NCBI RefSeq assembly: GCF_900141995.1
Contig: NZ_FQZA01000001.1
Location: 523,538 to 587,537 of the forward strand
Source: Palleronia salina
GTDB lineage: Bacteria > Pseudomonadota > Alphaproteobacteria > Rhodobacterales > Rhodobacteraceae
DNA: 64,000 nucleotides
Direction: 5' to 3'
The notes under the pieces were generated by a model. It had not been told where the DNA came from and made no database searches. It saw nothing but the letters and a program-made list of their open reading frames with translations. The stretch's first letter is position 1; each line of letters opens with the position of its first letter. A program made the position numbers and the translations under genes. Of this stretch, positions 18,897 through 26,518 are shown piece after piece.

Positions 18897-19439
18897 ATGG
18901 AAGACCCGACCTCCCTGTTCCGCCGTGCCCGCCTGTGCCGCGTGGTGTTGCAAGCCCTCTTTCTCGGGCTCGGTGCCGTTCTTGCCCTCATGGTGATCTC
19001 GGCCATGCTCGAGCCCGCCTATACCGGCGCTTGGCTGGCCCGGTTCTTCGGCTATCCCGCGCATCCGATCTCGGGAATGGCGAGCGCGGGCATCGTCATC
19101 GTGACGGCCGCGATCCTGGCGGCATGGCTGGCGGCGCTCGGGACGCTGGCCTGCCTGTTCGACGCGGCCGGATGGACGGTGCAGGACCCGCAGGCCCCCG
19201 CCCGGGCGGCGGCGCGGGCCACCTTCTGGGTGTCGGTGGCCCTGGGTCTTTTCATCGTGGGCCAAGTGCCGCTGTCGCTGCTGGCCACGCTCGGGGCCGA
19301 ACCGGGGTCGCGCATGATCGCCATCGGGATCAGCCCGGCGCACGCGGTGGGCCTGATCGCCACTGTGGTGGTGGCCTTTCTCGCCGTGGTGCTTAGGATG
19401 ATGGCGGACCTCTGGGAAGATCAGCGCGAAATCGTATGA
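18897..19439 (+). CDS. DUF2975 integral membrane protein
   Basis: This is a 180-aa membrane protein with four hydrophobic segments (about 16-38, 56-83, 107-133 and 145-170), matching the DUF2975 pattern. DUF2975 proteins are usually encoded next to a small Cro/C1-type regulator, as here; their role is unknown. The ATG at 18897 has GGAG six bases upstream and is preferred to a GTG 12 bases earlier. The stop overlaps the regulator start (ATGA). Confidence 0.78.
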   Translation: MEDPTSLFRRARLCRVVLQALFLGLGAVLALMVISAMLEPAYTGAWLARFFGYPAHPISGMASAGIVIVTAAILAAWLAALGTLACLFDAAGWTVQDPQAPARAAARATFWVSVALGLFIVGQVPLSLLATLGAEPGSRMIAIGISPAHAVGLIATVVVAFLAVVLRMMADLWEDQREIV

Positions 19440-19648
19440 GTGGACAGATCATCGTCCGGCTGGACGTGATGCTTGCGCGGCGCAAGATGACGTCACGCGA
19501 ATTGTCGTCGCGGATCGGGATATCCGAACAGAACCTGTCGCTGCTGAAATCCGGCAAGGTGCGCGGCGTGCGGTTCGAGACGCTGGCGCGCATCTGCGCG
19601 GAGTTGGAGTGTCAGCCCGCCGATCTGCTGGAATTCGCGCCGGACTGA
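19436..19648 (+). CDS. Small Cro/C1-type HTH regulator (YozG-like)
   Basis: This is a 70-aa DNA-binding protein consisting of little more than a helix-turn-helix (MTSRELSSRIGISEQNLSLLKSGKVRGVRFETLARIC). It is the usual partner of DUF2975 proteins and is translationally coupled to one here. It probably controls its own operon through the AT-rich palindrome at 18863. Its last 37 bases overlap the 3' end of ohrR on the opposite strand. Confidence 0.85.
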   Translation: MSGQIIVRLDVMLARRKMTSRELSSRIGISEQNLSLLKSGKVRGVRFETLARICAELECQPADLLEFAPD

Positions 19649-20088
19649 GCGTCGAGCGCGCGGCGCAGTCGGCCGAGCGTGGCGCGCAGCCCGGCGATCT
19701 CGGCCTCGGTCATGCCCGTCGCGCGGCCCACGCATTCCGGCACGTGGGCGGTGCGCGCGGCCATGGCCTGCCCGGCCTCGGTCAGCGCGATCTCGACCCG
19801 GCGCTCATCCTCGCGCGCGCGGGTGCGGGTCACGAGGTCCTGCGCTTCGAGACGCTTCAGCAGCGGGGTCAGGGTCGACGTCTCCATCCCCGTGCGCCGG
19901 CCGATCCCGCCCACGGCCAGCGGCGCGGCGTCCCACAGGACCGACATCACCACGTATTGCGGGTAGGTCAGGCCCAGCGGCGCCAGAAGCGGCTTGTAGA
20001 CCCGGCCGAACGCCTGGTTCAGCGCGTGCACGTCGAAGCACAGCATGTCCTCGGGCGTGAGGCAGGGGTCGGGCAGGTTCACGTTCAT
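19612..20088 (-). CDS. ohrR: Organic-peroxide-sensing MarR-family repressor
   Basis: This is a 158-aa MarR-type winged-helix regulator. The peroxide-sensing Cys of OhrR is present at residue 17 in MLCFDVHALNQAF, next to the conserved helix that carries YKPLLAPLGLTYPQY. The wing region TRTRAREDERRVEIALT is typical. A reduced OhrR represses, and oxidation of the Cys releases the DNA. It is divergent from an OsmC/Ohr-family gene, the standard OhrR target, with twin operator sites between them. A second Cys (Cys9) could serve a two-Cys mechanism. Confidence 0.9.
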   Translation of the reverse strand: MNVNLPDPCLTPEDMLCFDVHALNQAFGRVYKPLLAPLGLTYPQYVVMSVLWDAAPLAVGGIGRRTGMETSTLTPLLKRLEAQDLVTRTRAREDERRVEIALTEAGQAMAARTAHVPECVGRATGMTEAEIAGLRATLGRLRRALDAQSGANSSRSAG

Positions 20089-20097
20089 CCTGCACCA

Positions 20098-20120
20098 TTA
20101 GATCGCACACGATCTTGTCG
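20098..20120 (-). promoter_or_regulatory. OhrR-type operator, copy 1 (ohrR side)
   Basis: On the minus strand it reads CGACAAGATCG, TGT, GCGATCT. Within it AGATCG and CGATCT form a perfect 6-bp inverted repeat around four bases (20100-20115). It lies about 10 bp before the ohrR start, a position suited to autorepression. The same sequence recurs in reverse orientation at 20158. Confidence 0.65.
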
Positions 20121-20125
20121 CAAGC

Positions 20126-20153
20126 TTGACACGCCGCCCGCGGAATTACATCG
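20126..20153 (+). promoter_or_regulatory. Possible osmC promoter
   Basis: A perfect TTGACA stands at 20126-20131. About 15-16 bases later there is only a weak -10 match (TACATC). Operator copy 2 lies just downstream, where a repressor would block transcription. Confidence 0.35.
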
Positions 20154-20157
20154 TCCA

Positions 20158-20180
20158 CGACAAGATCGCCCGCGATAGAT
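20158..20180 (+). promoter_or_regulatory. OhrR-type operator, copy 2 (osmC side)
   Basis: It reads CGACAAGATCG, CCC, GCGATAGAT. The first 11 bases and the GCGAT block are identical to copy 1 on the opposite strand. It sits between the candidate osmC promoter and the gene. Confidence 0.65.
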
Positions 20181-20247
20181 GCGGGTGGCGCCCGTAGCGG
20201 CAGGAACGAACACCGCGTTCTTGCGTTTCGGGACTCGACACACACGC

Positions 20248-20272
20248 CGTCCGGTCGACCGGACGAAGGAGG
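20248..20272 (+). promoter_or_regulatory. Palindrome abutting the osmC ribosome site
   Basis: CGTCCGGTC and GACCGGACG (20248-20265) form a perfect 18-bp palindrome that ends directly before AAGGAGG (20266-20272) and the osmC ATG. It could be a protein site or an RNA hairpin that affects translation. Confidence 0.4.
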
Positions 20273-20276
20273 ATAC

Positions 20277-20705
20277 ATGATCAAGAAGCACGGATCCGCG
20301 AACTGGAAAGGTGGTCTGAAGGACGGGAACGGCACGGTCTCGACCCAGACCAAGGTGCTGGACGCCCAGAACTACGGCTTCAACTCGCGCTTCGAAGGCG
20401 GGACGAACACCAACCCCGAAGAGCTGATCGGCGCCGCCCATGCCGCGTGCTATTCCATGGCGCTGTCGATGATCCTGGGCCAGCACGACCTGACGGCCGA
20501 CAACATCGACACCAAGGCCACCGTCAGCCTGGAAGAGGTCGATGGCGGCTTCGCCATCACCAAGATCCACCTGGACGTGACGGCCAGCGTTCCGGGCGCC
20601 ACGCAGGAACAGTTCGACACCGCGACCATCGCCGCCAAGGAAGGCTGCCCGGTGTCCAAGGTGCTGGCCGGTGCCGATATCACGATGGACGCCAAGATGT
20701 CCTGA
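20277..20705 (+). CDS. osmC: OsmC/Ohr-family peroxiredoxin
   Basis: This is a cytosolic thiol peroxidase that reduces organic hydroperoxides, 142 aa. The two catalytic cysteines are Cys58 (AHAACYSMAL) and Cys124 (KEGCPVSKVL), with Arg38 and the Glu in NPEELIGAA completing the active site. The N-terminal GSANWKGGLKDGNGTVST matches OsmC more than Ohr. It is divergent from ohrR, so peroxide induction is likely. Confidence 0.92.
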   Translation: MIKKHGSANWKGGLKDGNGTVSTQTKVLDAQNYGFNSRFEGGTNTNPEELIGAAHAACYSMALSMILGQHDLTADNIDTKATVSLEEVDGGFAITKIHLDVTASVPGATQEQFDTATIAAKEGCPVSKVLAGADITMDAKMS

Positions 20706-20739
20706 CAAGGTACTTGACGAGTAACTGGAGTACGCAGGC

Positions 20740-20773
20740 GCCGGCCCCGGAATGGGCCGGCGTTCGTCGTTTC
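20740..20773 (+). terminator. Probable terminator of osmC
   Basis: A perfect 9-bp stem (CGCCGGCCC at 20740-20748, GGGCCGGCG at 20755-20763, 6-base loop) is followed by TTCGTCGTTT, 35 bases past the stop. The T-tract is weak. Confidence 0.6.
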
Positions 20774-20855
20774 CGGTGCGGCGCCACGCGGCCAAGCGCC
20801 GCGCGGGCCCGTCCGGACGATTGCAAGCGGGCGCACCACGCCCCATCTTCGATAC

Positions 20856-21539
20856 ATGTTGAAATTCACCCCGATCCTGCTGGCCATCCTCTACGCGCTG
20901 GCGATGTACCGCTTCTCGGTCTGGCGCACGTCGAAGGAGCTGGATTCAAAATCGACCGAGCTGGCCGATCCGGCCCTGCGCAAGCTGACGGACCGGATGG
21001 CGCAGGCGCTCGATCTCGAGCGGATCAAGGTGCATATCTACGAGATCGACCCGGTGAACGGGCTTGCCGCGCCCGACGGACGCATCTTCATCACCCGGGG
21101 CTTCTACGACAAGTACCGCGCCGGCGAGGTCACGGGTGAGGAAATGGCGTCGGTGATCGCGCACGAGCTGGGCCACGTGGCCCTGGGCCATTCGCGGCGG
21201 CGCATGATCGACTTCTCGGGCCAGAACGCGCTGCGCACCGCGCTGGCCATGATCCTGGGGCGGTTCATCCCCGGGATCGGGGTGATGATCGCCAATGCCC
21301 TGGCCTCGCTTCTGGCCGCGGGCCTGTCGCGCAGCGATGAATACGAGGCCGACGCCTATGCCTCGGCCCTTCTGATCAAGTCCGGAATCGGCACCGCGGG
21401 GCAGAAATCGCTGTTCGCGAAGCTCGACGCCTTGACCGGGTCCACCGGCCGCGCGCCCGCCTGGCTGATGAGTCACCCGAAGACGGCCGACCGCGTCGCC
21501 GCCATCGAGGCCAACGAGGCGAAGTGGTTGCGGGTCTGA
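20856..21539 (+). CDS. M48-family zinc metalloprotease
   Basis: This is a membrane-anchored peptidase of 227 aa. An N-terminal hydrophobic segment (about 4-20) precedes the catalytic domain. The zinc motif HELGH is at 103-107 and the third ligand is Glu164 (DEYEADAYAS). The late MSHPKTADRVAAI is typical of M48 proteases such as HtpX and BepA-like enzymes. Length is close to the short M48 group. Physiological substrates are unknown. Confidence 0.88.
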   Translation: MLKFTPILLAILYALAMYRFSVWRTSKELDSKSTELADPALRKLTDRMAQALDLERIKVHIYEIDPVNGLAAPDGRIFITRGFYDKYRAGEVTGEEMASVIAHELGHVALGHSRRRMIDFSGQNALRTALAMILGRFIPGIGVMIANALASLLAAGLSRSDEYEADAYASALLIKSGIGTAGQKSLFAKLDALTGSTGRAPAWLMSHPKTADRVAAIEANEAKWLRV

Positions 21540-21580
21540 CCGCGCCAGGCCGGCGTGGCGGCGGCGGCACCGGTCGGCAA

Positions 21581-21603
21581 GGAGTATTTTTCGACCAGTG
21601 ATG
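21581..21603 (+). repeat. Dispersed repeat, family A, copy 1
   Basis: GGAGTATTT, four variable bases (TTTC here is shifted by one), then GACCAGTGATG. It lies in the 104-bp gap between the convergent M48 and PIN genes. Confidence 0.75.
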
Positions 21604-21643
21604 CAGCCTGTCCTCGCGCGGCCCGATCGGCGCGCGTAGGGGC

Positions 21644-22195
21644 CTAGGATGCGGGGGGCGCCAGCCGCTTGCCCAGCCGGGGCAGCCGCGCGCGCTTCAT
21701 CAGGGCGCGCAGGTCCAGCGTCTCGCCCGACAAGCGCTCGGCGGTCGCGTGGACGCGGCCGACCACCCCGGCGACCGTGTCGGGATCCCGGTCGTGCAGG
21801 CGCCGGGCGAGCTGGTCGGGATCCACACGCTCGATCCCCTCTTCGGCCAGCGCGGCGCGCGGGAAATCCTGCGCGTTGAAGGTACAGATCAGGTCGGCGG
21901 ACCCGGCGATGGCGGCGGCCAGAACGTGGATATCGTTCGGGTCCGGCAGGTGCAGCCGCGCCATGTCGCCCGCGCGGGGGCTGACCCCGGCGCGCGGGAA
22001 GGCCTGGCGCAACATCGCGATCTCGCCGCGGGCCACGTCCTCGGCCCCCGGGCCGAGCTTGACCGTGGCGCGGGCCCATTCCTCGAGAATGCGATCCGAC
22101 CAAATCGGCGTGAACAGCCCCGCCGCCGACCAGCCCGTCAGGCATTCCCGCAGGACGGTGGGAAACAGCACGCAGGCGTCGAGACAGACCCTCAC
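21644..22195 (-). CDS. PIN-domain protein, GTG start
   Basis: This is a 183-aa PIN-fold protein of the putative ribonuclease class. The N-terminal strand VCLDACVLFPT carries the first acidic residue, EEWARA the second, and DPNDIHVLAAAI the third cluster. The GTG at 22195 overlaps the stop of the upstream methyltransferase gene (GTGA), so the two are co-translated. No antitoxin-like ORF adjoins it, which argues against a simple VapBC module. Its target is unknown. Confidence 0.78.
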   Translation of the reverse strand: MRVCLDACVLFPTVLRECLTGWSAAGLFTPIWSDRILEEWARATVKLGPGAEDVARGEIAMLRQAFPRAGVSPRAGDMARLHLPDPNDIHVLAAAIAGSADLICTFNAQDFPRAALAEEGIERVDPDQLARRLHDRDPDTVAGVVGRVHATAERLSGETLDLRALMKRARLPRLGKRLAPPAS

Positions 22196-23403
22196 AGCCG
22201 GAAGAACAGGGCCTTGAGATAGCCCGTCTCGGCCAGCTGCGGCAGCTGCGGGTGATCCGGCCCGGCAAAGCCCGTGTGGATCAGCTGCGCCGCCCGACCG
22301 GCCCGCCCGATGCCGCGCACGCTGGCGCCGCGGAACGCGGCAAGGTCCGCGGCGTGCGAGCACGAGCACAGCCCCAGGTAGCCCCCCGGCGCCACCAGCG
22401 GCGCGGCCAGGCGCGCCACCCGTTCGTAGGCGCGCAACCCCGCCTCGCGCGCGGATTTCGACGGCGCGAAGGCGGGCGGGTCGCAGATGACAGTGTCGAA
22501 CTGCGCCCCCTCCTCGGCCAGCGCTTCGAGCGTCGCGAAGGCGTCGCCCTGGCGCGTGGCGAAGCGGTCGCCGTGGCCCGAGGCCGCCGCGCCCGCCGCG
22601 GCAAGCTCCAGCGCCGGGGCCGAGCCGTCGACGGCCAAAGCGCTTTCGGCGCCCGCGGCGAGGCAGGCCAACCCAAAGCCGCCCACGTGGCTGAACACGT
22701 CCAGCACCCGGCCGCCCCGGGCCAGACCGGCGGCGAAGCGGTGATTGTCGCGCTGGTCGAAGAACAGCCCGGTCTTCTGGCCGCCCATGATGTCGGCCAT
22801 GTAGGTCGCCCCGTTCATGGGCACGGGGATCGGCGCCCGGGGCGCCTCGCCCAGGATCACCTTCGTCACATCGTCCAACCCCTCGCGCGCGCGGCCCCGG
22901 CTGGCGGCGTTCTTCACGATGCAGGTCGCGCCGGTGGTGGCACGCAGCGCCTCGGTCAGCGGATCCAGCAACGCCTCGGCCCAGGCGGCGTTGGGCTGCA
23001 CCACCAGCGTGTCGCCGAAGCGGTCGACCACCACGCCCGGCAGGCCGTCCGCCTCGGCGTGGATCAGGCGGTAGAAGGGCGCGTCGTAGAGCCGGTCGCG
23101 ATGGGCGAGCGCGCGGCGCACCTTGCCCGCCAGCCAGTCGCCGTCGATCCGGGCATCCGCATCACGGTCGAGCATCCGGGCGATGATCTGCGAGCCGGGG
23201 CTGAGCGCCACGAGCCCCAGGTCGGCGCGGTCGGCATCCTGCAGACGGGCGATGGTCCAGGCCGGCAGCTTGCCGGTGCGGCGGTCGACGACCAGCTCGT
23301 TGGCGTAAACCCACGGAAAGCCATGGCGGATCGCGCGGGCGTTGGCCTTGGGGCGCAGGCGGATGATGGGCGGATCGATGGCGCTGTTCATGGCATCGGC
23401 CAT
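22192..23403 (-). CDS. Class I SAM-dependent rRNA methyltransferase (RlmI/RlmK-like)
   Basis: The product is about 403 aa. The N-terminal PUA-like region (LRPKANARAIRHGFPWVYANEL) is followed by an EEHEE-type linker and a Rossmann methyltransferase domain with VLDVFSHVGGFGLACL (SAM loop), the acidic VDGSAPALE and a CDPPAFAPSK motif. Relatives methylate 23S rRNA cytosine C5 (RlmI) or guanine N7 (RlmK), though RlmI-like proteins differ in target. Two ATGs (23403 and 23391) are possible and neither has a clear ribosome site. It is translationally coupled to the PIN gene. Confidence 0.85.
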   Translation of the reverse strand: MADAMNSAIDPPIIRLRPKANARAIRHGFPWVYANELVVDRRTGKLPAWTIARLQDADRADLGLVALSPGSQIIARMLDRDADARIDGDWLAGKVRRALAHRDRLYDAPFYRLIHAEADGLPGVVVDRFGDTLVVQPNAAWAEALLDPLTEALRATTGATCIVKNAASRGRAREGLDDVTKVILGEAPRAPIPVPMNGATYMADIMGGQKTGLFFDQRDNHRFAAGLARGGRVLDVFSHVGGFGLACLAAGAESALAVDGSAPALELAAAGAAASGHGDRFATRQGDAFATLEALAEEGAQFDTVICDPPAFAPSKSAREAGLRAYERVARLAAPLVAPGGYLGLCSCSHAADLAAFRGASVRGIGRAGRAAQLIHTGFAGPDHPQLPQLAETGYLKALFFRL

Positions 23404-23433
23404 AGGCGATGGGCCGGGGCTTGGAAAGCGGGC

Positions 23434-23462
23434 GCATTCCATGATAGCGCTATCTGGAATGC
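23434..23462. promoter_or_regulatory. LacI-type operator upstream of edd
   Basis: A perfect 12-bp palindrome GATAGCGCTATC (23443-23454) is nested in outer arms GCATTCCA (23434-23441) and TGGAATGC (23455-23462). A central CG flanked by AGCGCT is typical of LacI-family operators in proteobacteria. It lies 51 bp before edd and near the divergent methyltransferase gene. No LacI-family gene is in the window. Confidence 0.6.
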
Positions 23463-23513
23463 TGTTGAGCCGTCGCCCCGACGGACGCACAGTGCCGACA
23501 GAGGAGGATTCCC

Positions 23514-25319
23514 ATGCCCCTGAACGCCACGATCGCAGACGTCACCGCCCGCATCGTCGAACGCTCGAAGGACAGCCGGTCGACCTATCTCGACCGCATG
23601 GCCCGCGCCGCCGAGGAAGGCCCCCGCCGCGCGCACCTGACCTGCGGCAACCAGGCCCACGCCTACGCCGGCGCGGGACAGGACCAGGACAGGCTCGCCA
23701 CCGAGAACCAGCCCAATATCGGGATCATCACCGCCTATAACGACATGCTGTCGGCCCACCAGCCGTTCGAGCGGTTCCCCGACCTGATCCGCACGGCGGC
23801 GCGCAACTTCGGCGCCACGGCGCAGGTCGCGGGCGGGGTCCCGGCCATGTGCGACGGGATCACCCAGGGCCAGGTGGGGATGGAGCTTTCGCTGTTCTCG
23901 CGCGATGTCATCGCGCTCGCCACCGGCGTGGGGCTGTCGCACAACTGCTACGACTCGGCGTTGTACCTGGGCGTGTGCGACAAGATCGTGCCGGGCCTTG
24001 TCATCGGCGCGGCGACCTTCGGCTACATCCCCGCGATTTTCCTGCCGGCGGGCCCCATGACCAGCGGCCTGCCCAACGACGAGAAGGCCAAGGTGCGCCA
24101 GCAATTCGCTGCCGGCGAAGTCGGTCGCGACAAGCTGATGGAAGCCGAAATGGCGTCCTATCACGGGCCGGGCACCTGCACCTTCTACGGCACCGCCAAT
24201 TCCAACCAGATGCTGATGGAGTTCATGGGGCTGCACCTGCCCGGCGCCAGCTTCGTGAATCCCAACACGCCGCTGCGCGACGCGCTGACCGTCGCCGGGG
24301 TCGAACGGGCGACGCAGATCACCCAGATGGGCAACGACTACCGCCCCGCGGGACAGGTGCTGGATGAAAAGGCCTTCGTGAACGGGATCGTCGGGCTGAT
24401 GGCCACGGGCGGGTCGACCAACCTGCTCATTCACCTGCCGGCCATGGCGCGGGCGGCGGGCGTGCAGTTGGACCTGCAGGATTTCGCCGACATCTCGTCC
24501 GTCGTGCCGCTGATGGCGAAGGTCTATCCCAACGGCCTTGCGGACGTGAACCACTTCCACGCCGCGGGCGGCCTGACCTACATGATCGGCGAGCTGATCG
24601 ACGGCGGCCTGCTGCACGGTGACACGCTTACTGTGATGGGCGACGGGCTGAAGGATTACGTGAAAGAGCCGAAGCTGAAGGACGACCGCATCGTCTGGGA
24701 AGATGCCGACCGCACGACCCACAACGACAAGATCCTGCGCCCCGTGTCGGACCCGTTCCAGCCCACGGGCGGCATGGCGGATCTGAAGGGCAACCTCGGC
24801 CGCGGCGCGATGAAGATCTCGGCGGTGAAATCCGAGTATCACGTGATCGAGGCGCCCTGCCGGATCTTCGAGAACCAGGAACAGGTCAAGGCCGCGTGCC
24901 GCGCGGGCGAGATCACGGAAGACACTGTGGTCGTCGTCCGCTTCCAGGGGCCGCGCGCCAACGGCATGCCCGAGCTGCATTCGCTCACCCCCCTGCTGGC
25001 GAACCTGCAGGACAAGGGGCTCAAGGTCGCCCTGGTCACCGATGGCCGCATGTCGGGGGCGAGCGGCAAGGTGCCCGCCTGCATCCACGTCTCGCCCGAG
25101 GCGGCGCTCGGCGGCCCGCTCGCAAGGCTGCGCGACGGCGACGTGGTGCGAGTGGACGCGACCAAGGGCACGCTCGACGTGCTGGACGTCGATCTCGACA
25201 GCCGCGAGGTCGCCACGGCGGACCTGAGCGACAACGGCCACGGCGTCGGCCGCGAACTGTTCGAGGTCTTCCGCCAGAACGTGGGCCTGGCCAGCCAGGG
25301 CGCGGGCACCGTCGTTTGA
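23514..25319 (+). CDS. edd: 6-phosphogluconate dehydratase
   Basis: This is the first committed enzyme of the Entner-Doudoroff pathway, turning 6-phosphogluconate into KDPG. It is an IlvD/Edd-family iron-sulfur dehydratase of 601 aa, the family's usual length. Cluster cysteines appear in [14 protein letters not shown] and [10 protein letters not shown], and the C-terminal [14 protein letters not shown] is conserved. GAGGAGG precedes the ATG. It forms an operon with eda 25 bp downstream, behind a LacI-type palindrome. Confidence 0.96.
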   Translation: MPLNATIADVTARIVERSKDSRSTYLDRMARAAEEGPRRAHLTCGNQAHAYAGAGQDQDRLATENQPNIGIITAYNDMLSAHQPFERFPDLIRTAARNFGATAQVAGGVPAMCDGITQGQVGMELSLFSRDVIALATGVGLSHNCYDSALYLGVCDKIVPGLVIGAATFGYIPAIFLPAGPMTSGLPNDEKAKVRQQFAAGEVGRDKLMEAEMASYHGPGTCTFYGTANSNQMLMEFMGLHLPGASFVNPNTPLRDALTVAGVERATQITQMGNDYRPAGQVLDEKAFVNGIVGLMATGGSTNLLIHLPAMARAAGVQLDLQDFADISSVVPLMAKVYPNGLADVNHFHAAGGLTYMIGELIDGGLLHGDTLTVMGDGLKDYVKEPKLKDDRIVWEDADRTTHNDKILRPVSDPFQPTGGMADLKGNLGRGAMKISAVKSEYHVIEAPCRIFENQEQVKAACRAGEITEDTVVVVRFQGPRANGMPELHSLTPLLANLQDKGLKVALVTDGRMSGASGKVPACIHVSPEAALGGPLARLRDGDVVRVDATKGTLDVLDVDLDSREVATADLSDNGHGVGRELFEVFRQNVGLASQGAGTVV

Positions 25320-25344
25320 GACAGGACAACCAGGAGAGCAGAGC

Positions 25345-25986
25345 ATGAACCCCAGCCAAGCCTCGGCCCAGGCCGAACAGATTTGCCGCCTGGCGCCGGT
25401 GATCCCGGTGCTGGTGGTCCACGACCCCGCCCACGCCGCGCCGCTCGCGCGCGCGCTGGTGGCGGGCGGCCTTCCAGCGCTGGAGGTCACCCTGCGCACC
25501 CCTGCCGCGCTCGAGGTCATCGCCGAGATGGCCACGGTCGAGGGCGGCACGGTCGGCGCGGGCACCTTGCTCACCCCGGCGGACGTTTCGGCGGCGGTGA
25601 AGGCCGGGGCGCGCTTCGGCGTCTCGCCCGGCTCGACCGCCAAGCTGCTGGATGCGGCCGAAGAGGCCGAGCTGCCGATGCTGCCCGGCGCCGCGACCTC
25701 GACCGAGGCGATGGCGCTGCTCGAGCGGGGCTATACCGTGCAGAAATTCTTCCCCGCCGAGGCAAACGGCGGGGCGCCCGCGCTGAAGGCCATCGGGGCG
25801 CCGCTGCCGCAGATCCGGTTCTGCCCCACGGGCGGCGTCAGCCTGAAGAACGCGCCGGACTACCTTGGCCTGTCCAACACGCTCTGCGTGGGCGGCTCGT
25901 GGGTCGCGCCGCAGGACAAGGTCGAGGCGGGCGACTGGGACGGCATCACCGAGCTGGCCCGCGAGGCCGCCGCGCTGGCGCGCTGA
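25345..25986 (+). CDS. eda: KDPG/KHG aldolase
   Basis: This enzyme cleaves KDPG to pyruvate and glyceraldehyde 3-phosphate. It is a class I TIM-barrel aldolase, 213 aa. The Schiff-base lysine is Lys134 ([10 protein letters not shown]), the general-base Glu is Glu47 (PALEVTLRT), and the phosphate loop is FCPTGGVS. It is cotranscribed with edd. Together with tpiA this supports glucose use through the Entner-Doudoroff route, the norm in Rhodobacterales. Confidence 0.96.
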   Translation: MNPSQASAQAEQICRLAPVIPVLVVHDPAHAAPLARALVAGGLPALEVTLRTPAALEVIAEMATVEGGTVGAGTLLTPADVSAAVKAGARFGVSPGSTAKLLDAAEEAELPMLPGAATSTEAMALLERGYTVQKFFPAEANGGAPALKAIGAPLPQIRFCPTGGVSLKNAPDYLGLSNTLCVGGSWVAPQDKVEAGDWDGITELAREAAALAR

Positions 25987-26041
25987 TCGCCCCCGCAAGC
26001 GCGAAAGGTTCGGTCGAAGCACCGGTTGCGGCCCTCCGGCA

Positions 26042-26108
26042 GGAGTATTTGAAGACCAGTGATGAGACGGGCCGCGCGTCCCGCATCACTGGTCTGCCAA
26101 ATCCCTGA
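26042..26108. repeat. Dispersed repeat, family A, copies 2 and 3 (inverted pair)
   Basis: Copy 2 (26042-26064, plus) reads GGAGTATTT, GAA, GACCAGTGATG. Copy 3 (26084-26108, minus) is degenerate at its TATTT end but keeps AGACCAGTGATG. The two face each other and give a perfect 12-bp hairpin stem (26053-26064 with 26084-26095), 66 bp past eda. It might serve as a bidirectional transcript end. Confidence 0.75.
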
Positions 26109-26177
26109 TCCAGACGGATACAGCAGGCGCGACTTCGGCGTCTTGGAGCGTCGCCCGAAGAAGGCGCCGTCCCTCCG

Positions 26178-26200
26178 CATCACTGGTCCGGAAATACTCA
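26178..26200 (-). repeat. Dispersed repeat, family A, copy 4
   Basis: Reverse orientation: CATCACTGGTC, three variable bases, GAAATACTC. It is the third unit in the gap between eda and the convergent hypothetical gene. Confidence 0.75.
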
Positions 26201-26233
26201 CGGCGGACCGCTCGCCGCGGTCAAGACGCTGGA

Positions 26234-26509
26234 TCAGTTCGACAGCCGTCCGGCCCGCCCGCCCCGGCGGCGGGGCGCCGGCGGGGTGTTGAGCCCCTCG
26301 CGCAGGACCTGTTGCATCGGGTGATCGCGGGGCGCGCCCTGGTGGCGTGACAGCAACGCGCGGATCGCGCGTTCGGGCGGCATGTCGTCGGGCAGCGACA
26401 GCGCCCAATCCATCAGGATCGACCGGCATTCCGGCAGGCTGATTCCCTCGATCGCGAAGGATTCGCGGATCAGGCCCTTTGGGTCCATGGGGTCGGGGTC
26501 ACGGCGCAT
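26234..26509 (-). CDS. Hypothetical protein (91 aa)
   Basis: I do not recognise this protein. It has a predicted helical core (about 12-75) with SFAIEGISLPECRSILMDWALSLPDD and a basic tail (PAPRRRGGRAGRLSN). It starts 9 bp after the glnE stop on the same strand and is probably cotranscribed. The ATG at 26509 was chosen; a TTG six bases upstream is an alternative. The role could relate to glnE, but nothing in the sequence says so. Confidence 0.6.
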   Translation of the reverse strand: MRRDPDPMDPKGLIRESFAIEGISLPECRSILMDWALSLPDDMPPERAIRALLSRHQGAPRDHPMQQVLREGLNTPPAPRRRGGRAGRLSN

Positions 26510-26518
26510 GCCCAAGTC

